Assembly (NCBI GenBank): GCA_004014935.1
Contig: CP025324.1
Coordinates: 248,001 to 312,000 of the forward strand
Length of the DNA: 64,000 nucleotides
DNA from: Saccharomycopsis malanga
Lineage: Eukaryota > Ascomycota > Saccharomycetes > Ascoideales > Saccharomycopsidaceae
Direction: 5' to 3'
Both the position numbers and the translations under genes were made by a program. The first letter of the stretch is position 1; every line of letters starts with the position of its first letter. Below, piece by piece: positions 52,605 to 61,472 of the stretch. The notes below the pieces were generated by a model. That model was given only the letters and a program-made list of their open reading frames with translations, did not search any database and was not told where the DNA came from.

Positions 52605-53157
52605 TCTTGTCCTTTTTGTTAGAAATCTAAACTTTTTGTTCTATTTATTTTTTCACTTTTTTCTTATTTAATTTGGTAGTTTGTTATCAGTTCTGCTTTT
52701 TGCTTGTTTTTTATTTGAATTTGTCAATCTTTCTTTTGCTTGTTCACCTTGTTTACTCTGGCTAATTCGTTTTCAAGTTTAATTTCCTCTTGTTCTCTTT
52801 GTTTGTTCTGTTGTGCTTTTAGCTTCGTTTATATTTTAATACTGTTTCTTTCATTTTAATTACACTACTTTTTAGAAACGTCAATTTTGTAGTAGAATGT
52901 GATCACCTTAAAGCTGGCTTTGAAATGATTGTTAGGACTATGTTATACATAAGGTTTTAATAATCTCTTATATATATTTTTTCTTCCATATTTGAACTTT
53001 TTACTGCTTTACAATACACATGAGAGCTTTACATTTTAACAGAACTATGAGCAAGATAAACATTTTATATTCGGCAACACCAAGCCTCAACATTACTATG
53101 TACAGTATGAGTTATGAGTAGTTCATGCAATCACAGCCATATGGATATAAATGTGCT
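52605..53157. other. convergent 3' region
   Basis: 553 bp, T-rich on the + strand directly after the YEL1-like stop; (TA)n at 52972-52980. No gene seen. Confidence 0.6.
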
Positions 53158-53976
53158 TCAAACATTCACGGATTCTTTTTTCAAAGCGTTTTTCAACAAG
53201 TCATCACTGTGTCTGAAAATGTCACCCTGGATCTGCATTACAGTACCTACGTTCTTAGGCTGGATCATGTCAGTTGAGTCATTGATATCACTTTCGAAGG
53301 TGGATCCACAGAGCTTCATATGGTTAGTAGGTAAGTCTACAACAAAAGCCAAATGGTTTTCAATGGATTCGTCAGTCTTAGTGACTTCTTCAGTAAGCTT
53401 ATTGAATTTTACAAGGCGTTGTTCAGAGTGGATCTTATAGATAAGCAAGACCTTTTCCAAAGGTTGACCTGGAATAGCATAAGGCAAGAACATCTCTAAT
53501 TTTGGTGGTTTGACAAGCTTGAGAAGTTTCCAGTCAAACTCGTAATTATCTGGCAAGGATTCCTGGCGGTTTTTAAGTGGCTCACGACTCCACACAGTCA
53601 ATCTGTCAGCAACAGATTCGATCTTACGCTTGGCAAAAGCCTTGTTGACCATCACATAAGTATCAACTGCTTGGTTCTTCCAAAGAAGAAATTCGGGCTT
53701 GAAATCACCGGACCATCTGGCATATCCCACCTGTGCAGTGTTTCTGCCAAACACGTAAAGTCTTCTAGCAACAAGTCTCACCCAAAGAAGCGGACTAGTT
53801 AAAATATTTGGGTATTTCTTGAACGATGGAGGAATGTAGAATTTCATAGGTAACCCAACATGATCTCCTACCACTCTTTGAGAAGAAGCAAATCTAAGCC
53901 CGTTAGCTCTGATCTTAGGGCCAAAAGCATTGGCTCTCAAAAGGCCTTTATTTATTATTGAAACAGCCGCAACCAT
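53158..53976 (-). CDS. MBA1: mitochondrial ribosome receptor Mba1
   Basis: Inner-membrane-associated protein that docks the mitoribosome near the Oxa1 insertase (mL45/Tim44-like fold). 272 residues (S. cerevisiae 278). The N-terminus MVAAVSIINKGLLRANAFGP is a basic presequence without acidic residues. The body resembles Mba1: LPMKFYIPPSF, NTAQVGYARWSGDFKPEFLLW, FAKRKIESVADRLTVW and FDWKLLKLVKPPKL. Alternative: another Tim44-like/mL45 protein, but length and segment order favour Mba1. Confidence 0.8.
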   Translation of the reverse strand: MVAAVSIINKGLLRANAFGPKIRANGLRFASSQRVVGDHVGLPMKFYIPPSFKKYPNILTSPLLWVRLVARRLYVFGRNTAQVGYARWSGDFKPEFLLWKNQAVDTYVMVNKAFAKRKIESVADRLTVWSREPLKNRQESLPDNYEFDWKLLKLVKPPKLEMFLPYAIPGQPLEKVLLIYKIHSEQRLVKFNKLTEEVTKTDESIENHLAFVVDLPTNHMKLCGSTFESDINDSTDMIQPKNVGTVMQIQGDIFRHSDDLLKNALKKESVNV

Positions 53977-54688
53977 TGGGTTCTATGCTCCTTAAAGGGG
54001 TGCTTAAAAGGGTGCTGTCTTCAATTTTTCTTTATCCTGTATGTCGTCTTACAACCGATTTTTCACTATGAAAAACTGAAAAATTATTCAAGGTCATATG
54101 ATTTGCGCGTGCATCCGATGCTTCCCATGGTGAACTTGCTTCTAGTGCGGCATAATACAGTTAGATGTGTTGCAAAAGTACGGTAAAATTGTTTTCCATT
54201 TTTACATTATCGGTAAATTTATGTCTTTGGCTTTGAGTTTGGGAAAACTCACCATCTCCTTTTATCAAAATTAGTGCAGTGGGAACCCCCAACATGAGAC
54301 AACCTGTTGCCGCGACATCTCTTGGACCTCTATAACACGTAGACATCATTATGCTTAACTAAAATCGGTAACTTTCTATATGACTGTTCGAAAAGGCACC
54401 ACCCCCACTCTTCGAAACCCTATAGGCCCCGAAATTTCGCCGACATCGCCTTTCGCCTCCCCTTTCACTTAGCGGTTTTAGCAGCACATCCTCCAACGTG
54501 GTCACGTGTTCCTGTTGCTTGGATTCTGGTCTTTAAAAGCAGCAGTTCGCGACATCGAACGATGCCGCGAGGTACTTAAGGGCAGGACGATTTCCACTTT
54601 TCTAGCGAGATTTAAGCGAGATTTTTTTCGTTTCAAATTATACAATTTGTCTCAACAAAGCAACTTGTTTTGAAAACTAATTTTAATC
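53977..54688. other. divergent promoter, MBA1 and CAR2
   Basis: 712 bp with GTCACGTG (54501-54508), a CCGCGAGG patch (54564) and pyrimidine-rich stretches before CAR2. A 62-codon frame on the minus strand at 54161-54349 is discussed under rejected items. Confidence 0.5.
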
Positions 54689-55996
54689 ATGTCCGACGTC
54701 AATTTCAACATCTCCTCAAAGACTGCAGTCGAATACGAGAAAGATTACTCTGCTCACAACTACAGTCCTTTGCCAGTAGTGTTCCACAAGGCACGCGGTG
54801 CACATGTATGGGACCCTGAAGGAAAAGAGTATTTGGACTTTTTGTCAGCTTACTCAGCTGTCAACCAGGGTCATTGTCATCCTAAGATCATCAAGGCTCT
54901 TGTTGACCAAGCCCAGAACTTGACTTTGTCGTCCAGAGCCTTCTCGAATGATGTTTTTGGTGTCTTTGCCAAGTATATCACTGAATATTTCAACTATGAG
55001 ATGGTATTACCAATGAACACTGGTGCCGAAGCTGTGGAAACTGGTTTAAAACTTGCCAGAAGATGGGGTTATGTTAAGAAGGGAATCAAGCCAGATGAAG
55101 CTATCATTTTGGCAGCTGCTAACAACTTTCACGGAAGAACATTGGGAATTATTTCCATGTCTACTGATCCAGATGCCACTACTAATTTTGGTCCTTTCTT
55201 GGAAAACATTGGCCCTAAGATTCCAGGTACTGATAAACAAGAGATCAGATACGGTCACATTGAAGACATTGAATTAGCTCTTAAAAACGCTGGTGACAAG
55301 GTCGCTGCCATTTTGTTGGAACCTATTCAGGGCGAAGCAGGTATTGTTGTTCCTCCACCAGACTACATTCCACAGGTCGCTGCTCTTTGTAAGAAATACA
55401 ATGTCTTGTTGATTTGTGACGAGATTCAAACTGGCATTGCTAGAACCGGTAAGATGTTGTGTTACGAACATTACGAAGGTGTTAAGCCAGATGTTGTTCT
55501 TTTGGGCAAAGCCATTTCTGGTGGTGTTCTTCCTGTTTCTGCTGTCTTATCTTCAAAGGAAATTATGTTAACCTTGGAACCAGGTTCTCATGGATCCACG
55601 TACGGCGGTAATCCATTGGCTTCTGCTGTGTCTGTTGCAGCTTTGCAAGTTGTCAAAGAAGAAAACTTGGTGCAACAGGCAAAAGAAAAGGGTGATTTCC
55701 TCAAGGAAGAACTCCTCAAGTTGCAAAAAGAATCTGATGGCATTATCTCAGAAGTCAGAGGCGTCGGTTTATTGTCTGCCATTGTCATTGATGAAGAAAA
55801 GGCTAATGGTAGAAGTGCCTGGGACTTGTGTTTGTTAATGAAAGATGAAGGCGTTTTAGCTAAACCAACTCACGACCACATCATCAGATTGGCCCCAGCT
55901 TTGAACATTTCCAAGGAAGACTTACTCAAGGGTATTGATTCCATCAGAAGATCGTTGGAAAAGTTGCCAACCGTTGAGAAAACCACCCATCATTAA
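54689..55996 (+). CDS. CAR2: ornithine aminotransferase Car2
   Basis: Cytosolic PLP enzyme converting ornithine and 2-oxoglutarate to glutamate semialdehyde, second step of arginine catabolism. 435 residues. Class-III aminotransferase motifs: [80 protein letters not shown], and the Schiff-base lysine in [15 protein letters not shown] near 273. No presequence, in line with the cytosolic yeast enzyme. Codon use is strongly TTG/AAG/GGT-biased, suggesting high expression. Confidence 0.97.
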   Translation: MSDVNFNISSKTAVEYEKDYSAHNYSPLPVVFHKARGAHVWDPEGKEYLDFLSAYSAVNQGHCHPKIIKALVDQAQNLTLSSRAFSNDVFGVFAKYITEYFNYEMVLPMNTGAEAVETGLKLARRWGYVKKGIKPDEAIILAAANNFHGRTLGIISMSTDPDATTNFGPFLENIGPKIPGTDKQEIRYGHIEDIELALKNAGDKVAAILLEPIQGEAGIVVPPPDYIPQVAALCKKYNVLLICDEIQTGIARTGKMLCYEHYEGVKPDVVLLGKAISGGVLPVSAVLSSKEIMLTLEPGSHGSTYGGNPLASAVSVAALQVVKEENLVQQAKEKGDFLKEELLKLQKESDGIISEVRGVGLLSAIVIDEEKANGRSAWDLCLLMKDEGVLAKPTHDHIIRLAPALNISKEDLLKGIDSIRRSLEKLPTVEKTTHH

Positions 55997-57135
55997 GCAA
56001 ATTGCTGATGGTCGCTAGCCCATGTATATTCGCTTTGTTACCATTTTCATGACCTATCATACGTTTTACGATTATATAAAAATTCATGCCAAAAGTTTTA
56101 GCTTTATTTAATAGCTTTATTTAATAGGTTGTAAGTTACTGTGGTGGGCTAGAGCAGAGTGTTGAAACATCAACGGTGTGAATGATTCAATAATAGCACT
56201 CATGAATACCGACGTGCAACGTATCGATGGTTACTTCCTAAAGTGGTAAAAAACACTAGCCTAATTGGTCGGGCCAATATTGGTAATCCTTTCCATTAGC
56301 AGCTAATACCAAACATTTATTTTAGTACTATTGAAAGTAAACACTTTATGATCTACTTTTGGAAACTGCAGTATAAACCATTATAGTATCATCTTCACCA
56401 ACACCCTGGGTGCTGCCCTGCGTCGTAGGAGTGTTGGAGTTGCGATCGTTAGTACCTGAAACACACTTTACAGTATCGACGTATTCTCATACACGTTCGT
56501 ATCACCGTTGAAAAACAGGTATTATGATTACTATTGAGATGGCGGTTCGTTTTATCACTACATAGCGCCGAGCTTGCTTCATAAAAAGCGGTGATATGTT
56601 GTAAGAGGTTGTAGAAGATGATTTTATATTTTGAGTACAGTGTGCTTAGTAGCATAAATCTATATTATCCATCTGTATCTGTTAGTATGTTCAGATATGA
56701 ATGGAGGCCCATTTACATGGCTCGCTTTTTTGAAGAACTTCCATTGTTCTCGTAGGCAATAACCAGTGGTATCTATGTAGTGTTTCAATACGCACTAGTG
56801 AGACTGTTGATTGCTTTCTCGTAAGTTACACATTCATAGCTGTTCCAAACGGCCTTATCGGACTCAACACAACTTTTGCTTGAGAATCCCACATAATTTG
56901 AGTCGTCTGGCAGTAGCACAAGACGGAAAGGAAACACCAATACGACATTCGAGATCGCCCAACATGCATTGATATAGGTTCTCTATGGTACCAACGACAA
57001 TACGACATCCACTGTAAGCTATATAAGTGAACAAGTTATCTTCACAATTAACAACTAAGAAATGTTTATTTTAGTATCATTAACAAAAAACTTTTTTTTA
57101 TATCCAACATTACCTCTTCAAATCCTTATATAGCA
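55997..57135. other. intergenic, upstream of first secreted paralogue
   Basis: 1.14 kb; CAR2 3' region with a duplicated TAGCTTTATTTAAT (56098, 56111), then about 900 bp likely to be the promoter of the secreted-protein gene, with TATATAAG (57020) and TTATATCC/TTATATAG close to the ATG. Short frames look random. Confidence 0.5.
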
Positions 57136-58152
57136 ATGCAACTCTCCAACTTGAACATCTCCTTGGGCCTCTTTTTGCTTGCTTCCAACAGTGTCAGCGC
57201 TTTGCCTTTGAACACACCTAAACCAGATTTTCCAGTTCCAACTAATACTGGACATGCTGCTTCTCCATCTTCTTTTGATTTAGATGCACCATCCACCACA
57301 GGCCAAGTCCCACTTTCTCCAGAGGACCAAGGTTTGGCTCCGTCGGATCTTTTCACTGGTCTGCTTTTTGAACAAGTGACAAAGGCATCTGAAGGAAATG
57401 ACAAACTTTTATCCTTTGGTGGTTCTTTCCACCGTCTCAGAACTGGCCACGGTCCTGTTGTTCACCATACGAGAGACTTGAAGAATGATGCTCTTTCTGA
57501 AATGAACTATCTTTCTAACGGTCCGGAAGCAAGTGTCGGTTTCAAGGCTTCGACTGGTTTAAGCTTGGCCTCAGATATTCCAGCTGGTTCTGCTTTTAAT
57601 TACGGTGCTCCAGCTGGTTCTGCTTTTAATTACGGTGCTCCAGTTGCTTCTGATTTTAATTATGGTGCTCCAGTTGCTTCTGATTTTGATTATGGTGCTT
57701 CAGTTGCTTCTGATTTAGCTTCAGGTACTCCAACTGCATCTAATCTTATTGCCCAAGTCTCTGCTGAGGCTGCAAAGCTTAACAGTAGCTCTGTCCCTGA
57801 TGCTCTCGCTGCTTTGAAGAAATTGACTCCACAAGAATCTGCATCGCTTCAACAGTATTTCCAGTCTAAGCATCTAGATGGTATGTCTTACCCATCAAAC
57901 GATGCAGTAAATGCGGATACCACTGACGGTGTTCAAAACAAGAACATCTTCAGCAGTATTTTCCGTGTTGGTGCAAAGGTATTTGGTAAGATCTTCAAAC
58001 CTTCTAAGGCTTCGGGATCTGGAAAACAAGCTACTAAACTCGTAGACAAGACTGGCAATGATAATGCCGGCACCACTACTGCCCCAGTTCCTCCAGCTGG
58101 TAGTTCTGCTCATGCCTATGCTTACATTGACCCAGCTGGCATTGAGACTTAA
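57136..58152 (+). CDS. secreted repeat protein with cationic amphipathic segment (paralogue 1)
   Basis: Not recognised. 338 residues. The signal peptide (MQLSNLNISLGLFLLASNSVSA, likely cut before LPLNT) is followed by a Pro/Ser/Thr-rich region, then 10-residue repeats of the PAGSAFNYGA type encoded by 30 bp units. Next comes a helical block SNLIAQVSAEAAKLNSSSVP, then LAALKKLTPQESASLQQYF, which is shared with the gene at 59089, and the segment NIFSSIFRVGAKVFGKIFK near residue 273: net positive and amphipathic, resembling membrane-active peptides. No GPI signal or Kex2 KR site next to that segment. A tandem paralogue lies 0.94 kb downstream. Function is unknown; secreted peptide, toxin or wall protein are possibilities. 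Confidence 0.75.
   Translation: MQLSNLNISLGLFLLASNSVSALPLNTPKPDFPVPTNTGHAASPSSFDLDAPSTTGQVPLSPEDQGLAPSDLFTGLLFEQVTKASEGNDKLLSFGGSFHRLRTGHGPVVHHTRDLKNDALSEMNYLSNGPEASVGFKASTGLSLASDIPAGSAFNYGAPAGSAFNYGAPVASDFNYGAPVASDFDYGASVASDLASGTPTASNLIAQVSAEAAKLNSSSVPDALAALKKLTPQESASLQQYFQSKHLDGMSYPSNDAVNADTTDGVQNKNIFSSIFRVGAKVFGKIFKPSKASGSGKQATKLVDKTGNDNAGTTTAPVPPAGSSAHAYAYIDPAGIET
57580..57729 (+). repeat. 30 bp coding tandem repeat, about 5 copies
   Basis: Units begin at 57580, 57610, 57640, 57670 and 57700; the first two are identical and divergence increases toward the 3' end. Encodes PAGSAFNYGA / PVASDFNYGA. Copy number probably varies between strains. Confidence 0.85.
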
Positions 58153-59088
58153 TTTTTTTACAGACTCTTTGTAATCAGCATTCGGTATACAAATTTTTAT
58201 ATGGCCACTCTAGAAATATATAATAGACTTTACACTTAACAATATACAATATGCATTTTTATTTTTGGACTCGAATCATAAGATTGATGTATGAATGGAT
58301 TATTGGAAAACGGCTTGATAACTGCAATGTACTAGATCAAACATATTTCCCAACAGCTCGAGCATTTATAGGTAGTTTACCAAGTTGAAAGTTCTTTCAT
58401 GTTCTCATTGAACTGGTTATGAAAAACAATGCGATGTCATTCGTATCAAAATACTGGTGTTCAAACTTTCTGCCAGGCGTTATGTATGCATTAGACAGCC
58501 ATACCAAAAGGTCTTTACTTATTAACTAAAAATGTGTTGGGATCATTAATGGAAAAACATCTGTTTTTTGATATAAAAATCAGAGCATCTCTTTCAAAAC
58601 AGAAAGTGTTGTATTTTCAGTTTGTATTTTCGAAAAGATACAGCAACAAGCACTAGTTACAAACTTAAGTGATTTTTTTAACTATAGGGTTATATTAGCT
58701 CTGGATATTGGGGCATTGCATTATTTGCATGGGTGTAAATTACGTAGTCCGATATTGCAAAAAATTAAACTCACTTTAAGTAGTAAATCAATTTTAAATC
58801 AATAGCGTATTCAGCTAATACGCTCTAAAAGAGCTTCATCAGTAACCAACATTCCCTTGATATAACCTTCCAAGAAATTAAATATACGTGCGTCTTAGTT
58901 AACATTCCGCTCAACATGCCATACGGCCCTAAAATATTCAGGGTTTTTAAGTGAGACCTACAAGGTGACTTATCCGTTAAAATAAAGAATGGTACAAATT
59001 ATATAATAAGACTAATAAGTATCCATAAAAGTAAGATTCTGTAGACTTTTGTAGAGCACATTTATCACTCTACAATTTATATACCACG
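58153..59088. other. intergenic between the secreted paralogues
   Basis: 936 bp, AT-rich, no gene seen. It contains the 3' region of paralogue 1 and the promoter of paralogue 2. Confidence 0.5.
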
Positions 59089-59646
59089 ATGCAACTTTTG
59101 AACTCTAACGTGGCCATTGGTTTGCTTTTGGCATCCAAAGCTGTTTACTCTTTGCCTTTGGGAACAACCGAGCAAAGCATGGCTGTTGGTGTGAGCAATA
59201 GCAACGTATTGAAAAACTCCAATGCATCAACAACCGTTTCTGATTATATTGGTGATATTGCTCCACCTGCCACTACTATTCCTTCTTCCCTCATTGCTGA
59301 AGTTTCCGCTGCGGTTAAGAGTTACAATGCCAGTGCTGTTCCAAGTGCCCTTGCTGGCTTGAGCAAATTGTCCGCTGATGAGCTTTCAGCTCTCCAGAAC
59401 TACTTTGACTACCAGAACAAGGTTATCAACGGGACAGTAAGTGCCACCAATCAAGTTCAAAATAAGGGGCTTTTTGGTAGCATTGTTAAAGGTGGTTTGA
59501 GCATTGTTGGCCATCTTCTTGGTGGAGGCACTACAAGTGGTATTGTCAGTGGTATTATTGGTGGTCTTACCGGCGGGTCCGGCTCAAGCAGCACTACCAC
59601 TGTTACCAAAGAGGTTCCTGTTCCTACTAAAGCTTACCAACAATAG
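59089..59646 (+). CDS. secreted protein with glycine-rich amphipathic tail (paralogue 2)
   Basis: 185 residues, clearly paralogous to the gene at 57136: same signal-peptide pattern (MQLLNSNVAIGLLLASKAVYS before LPLGT), the block SSLIAEVSAAVKSYNASAVP then LAGLSKLSADELSALQNYF, and VQNKGLFGSIVKGGLSIVG matching VQNKNIFSSIFRVGAKVFG. It lacks the 10-residue repeats. After VQNK, a hydrophobic/glycine-rich stretch of about 45 residues (GLFGSIVKGGLSIVGHLLGG, then SGIVSGIIGGLTGG) looks membrane-inserting. Several NxS/T sites. C-terminus TKEVPVPTKAYQQ shows no GPI signal. Function unknown. Confidence 0.75.
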   Translation: MQLLNSNVAIGLLLASKAVYSLPLGTTEQSMAVGVSNSNVLKNSNASTTVSDYIGDIAPPATTIPSSLIAEVSAAVKSYNASAVPSALAGLSKLSADELSALQNYFDYQNKVINGTVSATNQVQNKGLFGSIVKGGLSIVGHLLGGGTTSGIVSGIIGGLTGGSGSSSTTTVTKEVPVPTKAYQQ

Positions 59647-59822
59647 CTGCAATTCCCGTCTTTCTATTTTCAGTTCATCTGTGTGGATTCTGTTTTTACA
59701 TTTAATTTGACGCTACATCGTTTATATTTCTTACCCTCTGTAGATCAAAAACAACGCATTAGGCTTACAAAACACTTGAGATAGCGAACTATCTATTTTT
59801 ATATGGATAAAAGCAAAAAAAG

Positions 59823-60821
59823 CTAAAGTGAATCTTTGAGAAAATGAGCGTTGAAAAGCAGCGAAATACTTTCACCGTTATGTAATCTTCTCACACATTC
59901 GGCAAATATCGTACTAACATCAATGACTTCAAGTTTTGTAGAGCTGGCAAGATCTTCTTCACTGATTTTATGGGTGTTAGTAACAATAATTTTATCAATA
60001 TTTTTACAATTTTCTAATTTTTGCAAGCAATCGTCCAAGAAATCGCCATGGGTCGCAGCAACATAGACATTTTTCGCATGGCATTTCTCCTTACAATAGT
60101 TTGCAGCGGTGATGATCAAGTCTGGCTTGTCTATGGTGTCGTCGAGAATTACAATTGGCTTATCTTTGACGTCACCAACCAAGGTAGTGATCTGGCGCTG
60201 ATGCTCGTCGGTGGAAACACCATCTTTGAAATATTGGTCAGTATGGACCATGGCAAAGTTAACCTTGAGTTTGTCAGCTAATTCAGCAACTCTCTTAGTT
60301 CCTTCTGGGTTTTTGGAAACAACCACCAAATTTTCGCTGTCTGGAATGTTGGCCTTGATCCATTTGGCAAGAGTAGGTGAGGCATACAAGTTATCTATTG
60401 GCTTGTCGAAAAAACCTTGCATCTGACTGGCCTTCAAGTCCATGGAAACTACGTGGTCAGCCCCAGCCATGGTGATGAGATTTGCCAACATTCTGGCTGT
60501 GATTGCGCTTCTGCTCTTGTTCATTTTGGACTGCTTGGCATATGGAAACTCTGGGATAATGGCAGTCACACGGGCTGCAGACCCACCTTTACAGGCAGAA
60601 AGCAAAATCAAAAGCTCCATAATGGAATCATTGATCGACTTTCCACTCGACTGAACAATATACACATCCTGATTACGCACAGAGATGTTCAACTGAACAG
60701 AAGACTCGCCGTTGGAAAACTTCCTAAGCGTACAAGGACTTGGCTGGATGTTGAGATGTGAACATATTAGATTGCCCAACTCCGGATGGGAATTTCCAAC
60801 AAAAACCTTGAGTCTGTCCAT
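59823..60821 (-). CDS. PRS1: PRPP synthetase subunit, Prs1 type without long insert
   Basis: Ribose-phosphate pyrophosphokinase family, supplying PRPP for nucleotides, His and Trp. 332 residues. It matches S. cerevisiae Prs1 rather than Prs2-4: KVFVGNSHPELGNLICSHL, PCTLRKFSNGESSVQ, MELLILLSACKGGSA, VVSKNPEGTKRV, FAMVHTDQ, TNTHKISEE. As in Prs1, the PRPP-binding loop is degenerate (ILDDTIDKPD instead of DDxxxTxGT), so it probably works as a partner subunit of a Prs3-like catalytic chain. The ~100-residue non-homologous region of S. cerevisiae Prs1, linked there to cell-wall integrity, is reduced here to about 14 residues (YFKDGVSTDEHQRQ). ATG at 60821. Convergent with paralogue 2. Confidence 0.92.
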   Translation of the reverse strand: MDRLKVFVGNSHPELGNLICSHLNIQPSPCTLRKFSNGESSVQLNISVRNQDVYIVQSSGKSINDSIMELLILLSACKGGSAARVTAIIPEFPYAKQSKMNKSRSAITARMLANLITMAGADHVVSMDLKASQMQGFFDKPIDNLYASPTLAKWIKANIPDSENLVVVSKNPEGTKRVAELADKLKVNFAMVHTDQYFKDGVSTDEHQRQITTLVGDVKDKPIVILDDTIDKPDLIITAANYCKEKCHAKNVYVAATHGDFLDDCLQKLENCKNIDKIIVTNTHKISEEDLASSTKLEVIDVSTIFAECVRRLHNGESISLLFNAHFLKDSL

Positions 60822-61472
60822 GGTACAAATGCTTATGATGTGTAAAAATAAATCTGAAATACAGTCTGTCTACATAGCTACTACCTGTGAACTGAAAAGA
60901 CCTGAGTCAAAAAGTCCTTACATGATGAGGGCCCCGAGGGCCTCTTATACCGCCCAAAAAAATTTTTTTTTCCTCCTTCCTCATTTGGTACTACCTGCAT
61001 GGCTCATGCTCGTTGAAGCATTCATTCTTGAGGCACCTTATTATCAATGTGGGGTAACTCTGTGAATTACACACTATTTTCCACGTACGATAAGCTTAGA
61101 AAATATACCGCCGAAAGAACCGTCAGAGTCATCATCTATTTCCATCGGTTTATCATGGAATCATTATTATCATTACCTCCGTCCCAAACTTAATCTCCGT
61201 CGGACTTCAAAAACAATAAGTCACATGGCCATTTATGAACGCTCATAACCGTATCGCGAAAAGTGGAAAAAAAAATTTAGATCGAGAGATGAGAGATATA
61301 ATGGCGTTTATGGAAAATTGTTAGTCTTTAGTTATTTGGGTATTGAATGCTGTTAGGAAGTAGTGGTATAGAGTGGCAGGACCAGATAAATATACTCTTG
61401 GTACTTTATAATCACAAGCACTTGCTATAACAGTTGGCGTGCGGCTAGTCTTTGTCTCATAGTAGTGCCTGT
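60822..61472. other. divergent promoter, PRS1 and PIF1
   Basis: 651 bp with a GC-rich patch GAGGGCCCCGAGGGCCTC (60926-60943, partly self-complementary) next to an A/T homopolymer junction (60955-60971). No gene seen. Confidence 0.5.

Noticed and set aside
54161-54349. 62-codon minus-strand frame in the CAR2/MBA1 promoter, with a possible GTGAGT donor and a CTAAC near 54160
   Set aside because: A splice to TAG near 54142 would keep the frame open, but the donor differs from the GTATGT/GTAAGT of the other introns, the branch-acceptor distance is twice as long, and no family is recognisable.
56676-56700. TACTAAC with a nearby acceptor on the minus strand
   Set aside because: No donor or open exon was found upstream, and the following frame stops after eight codons.
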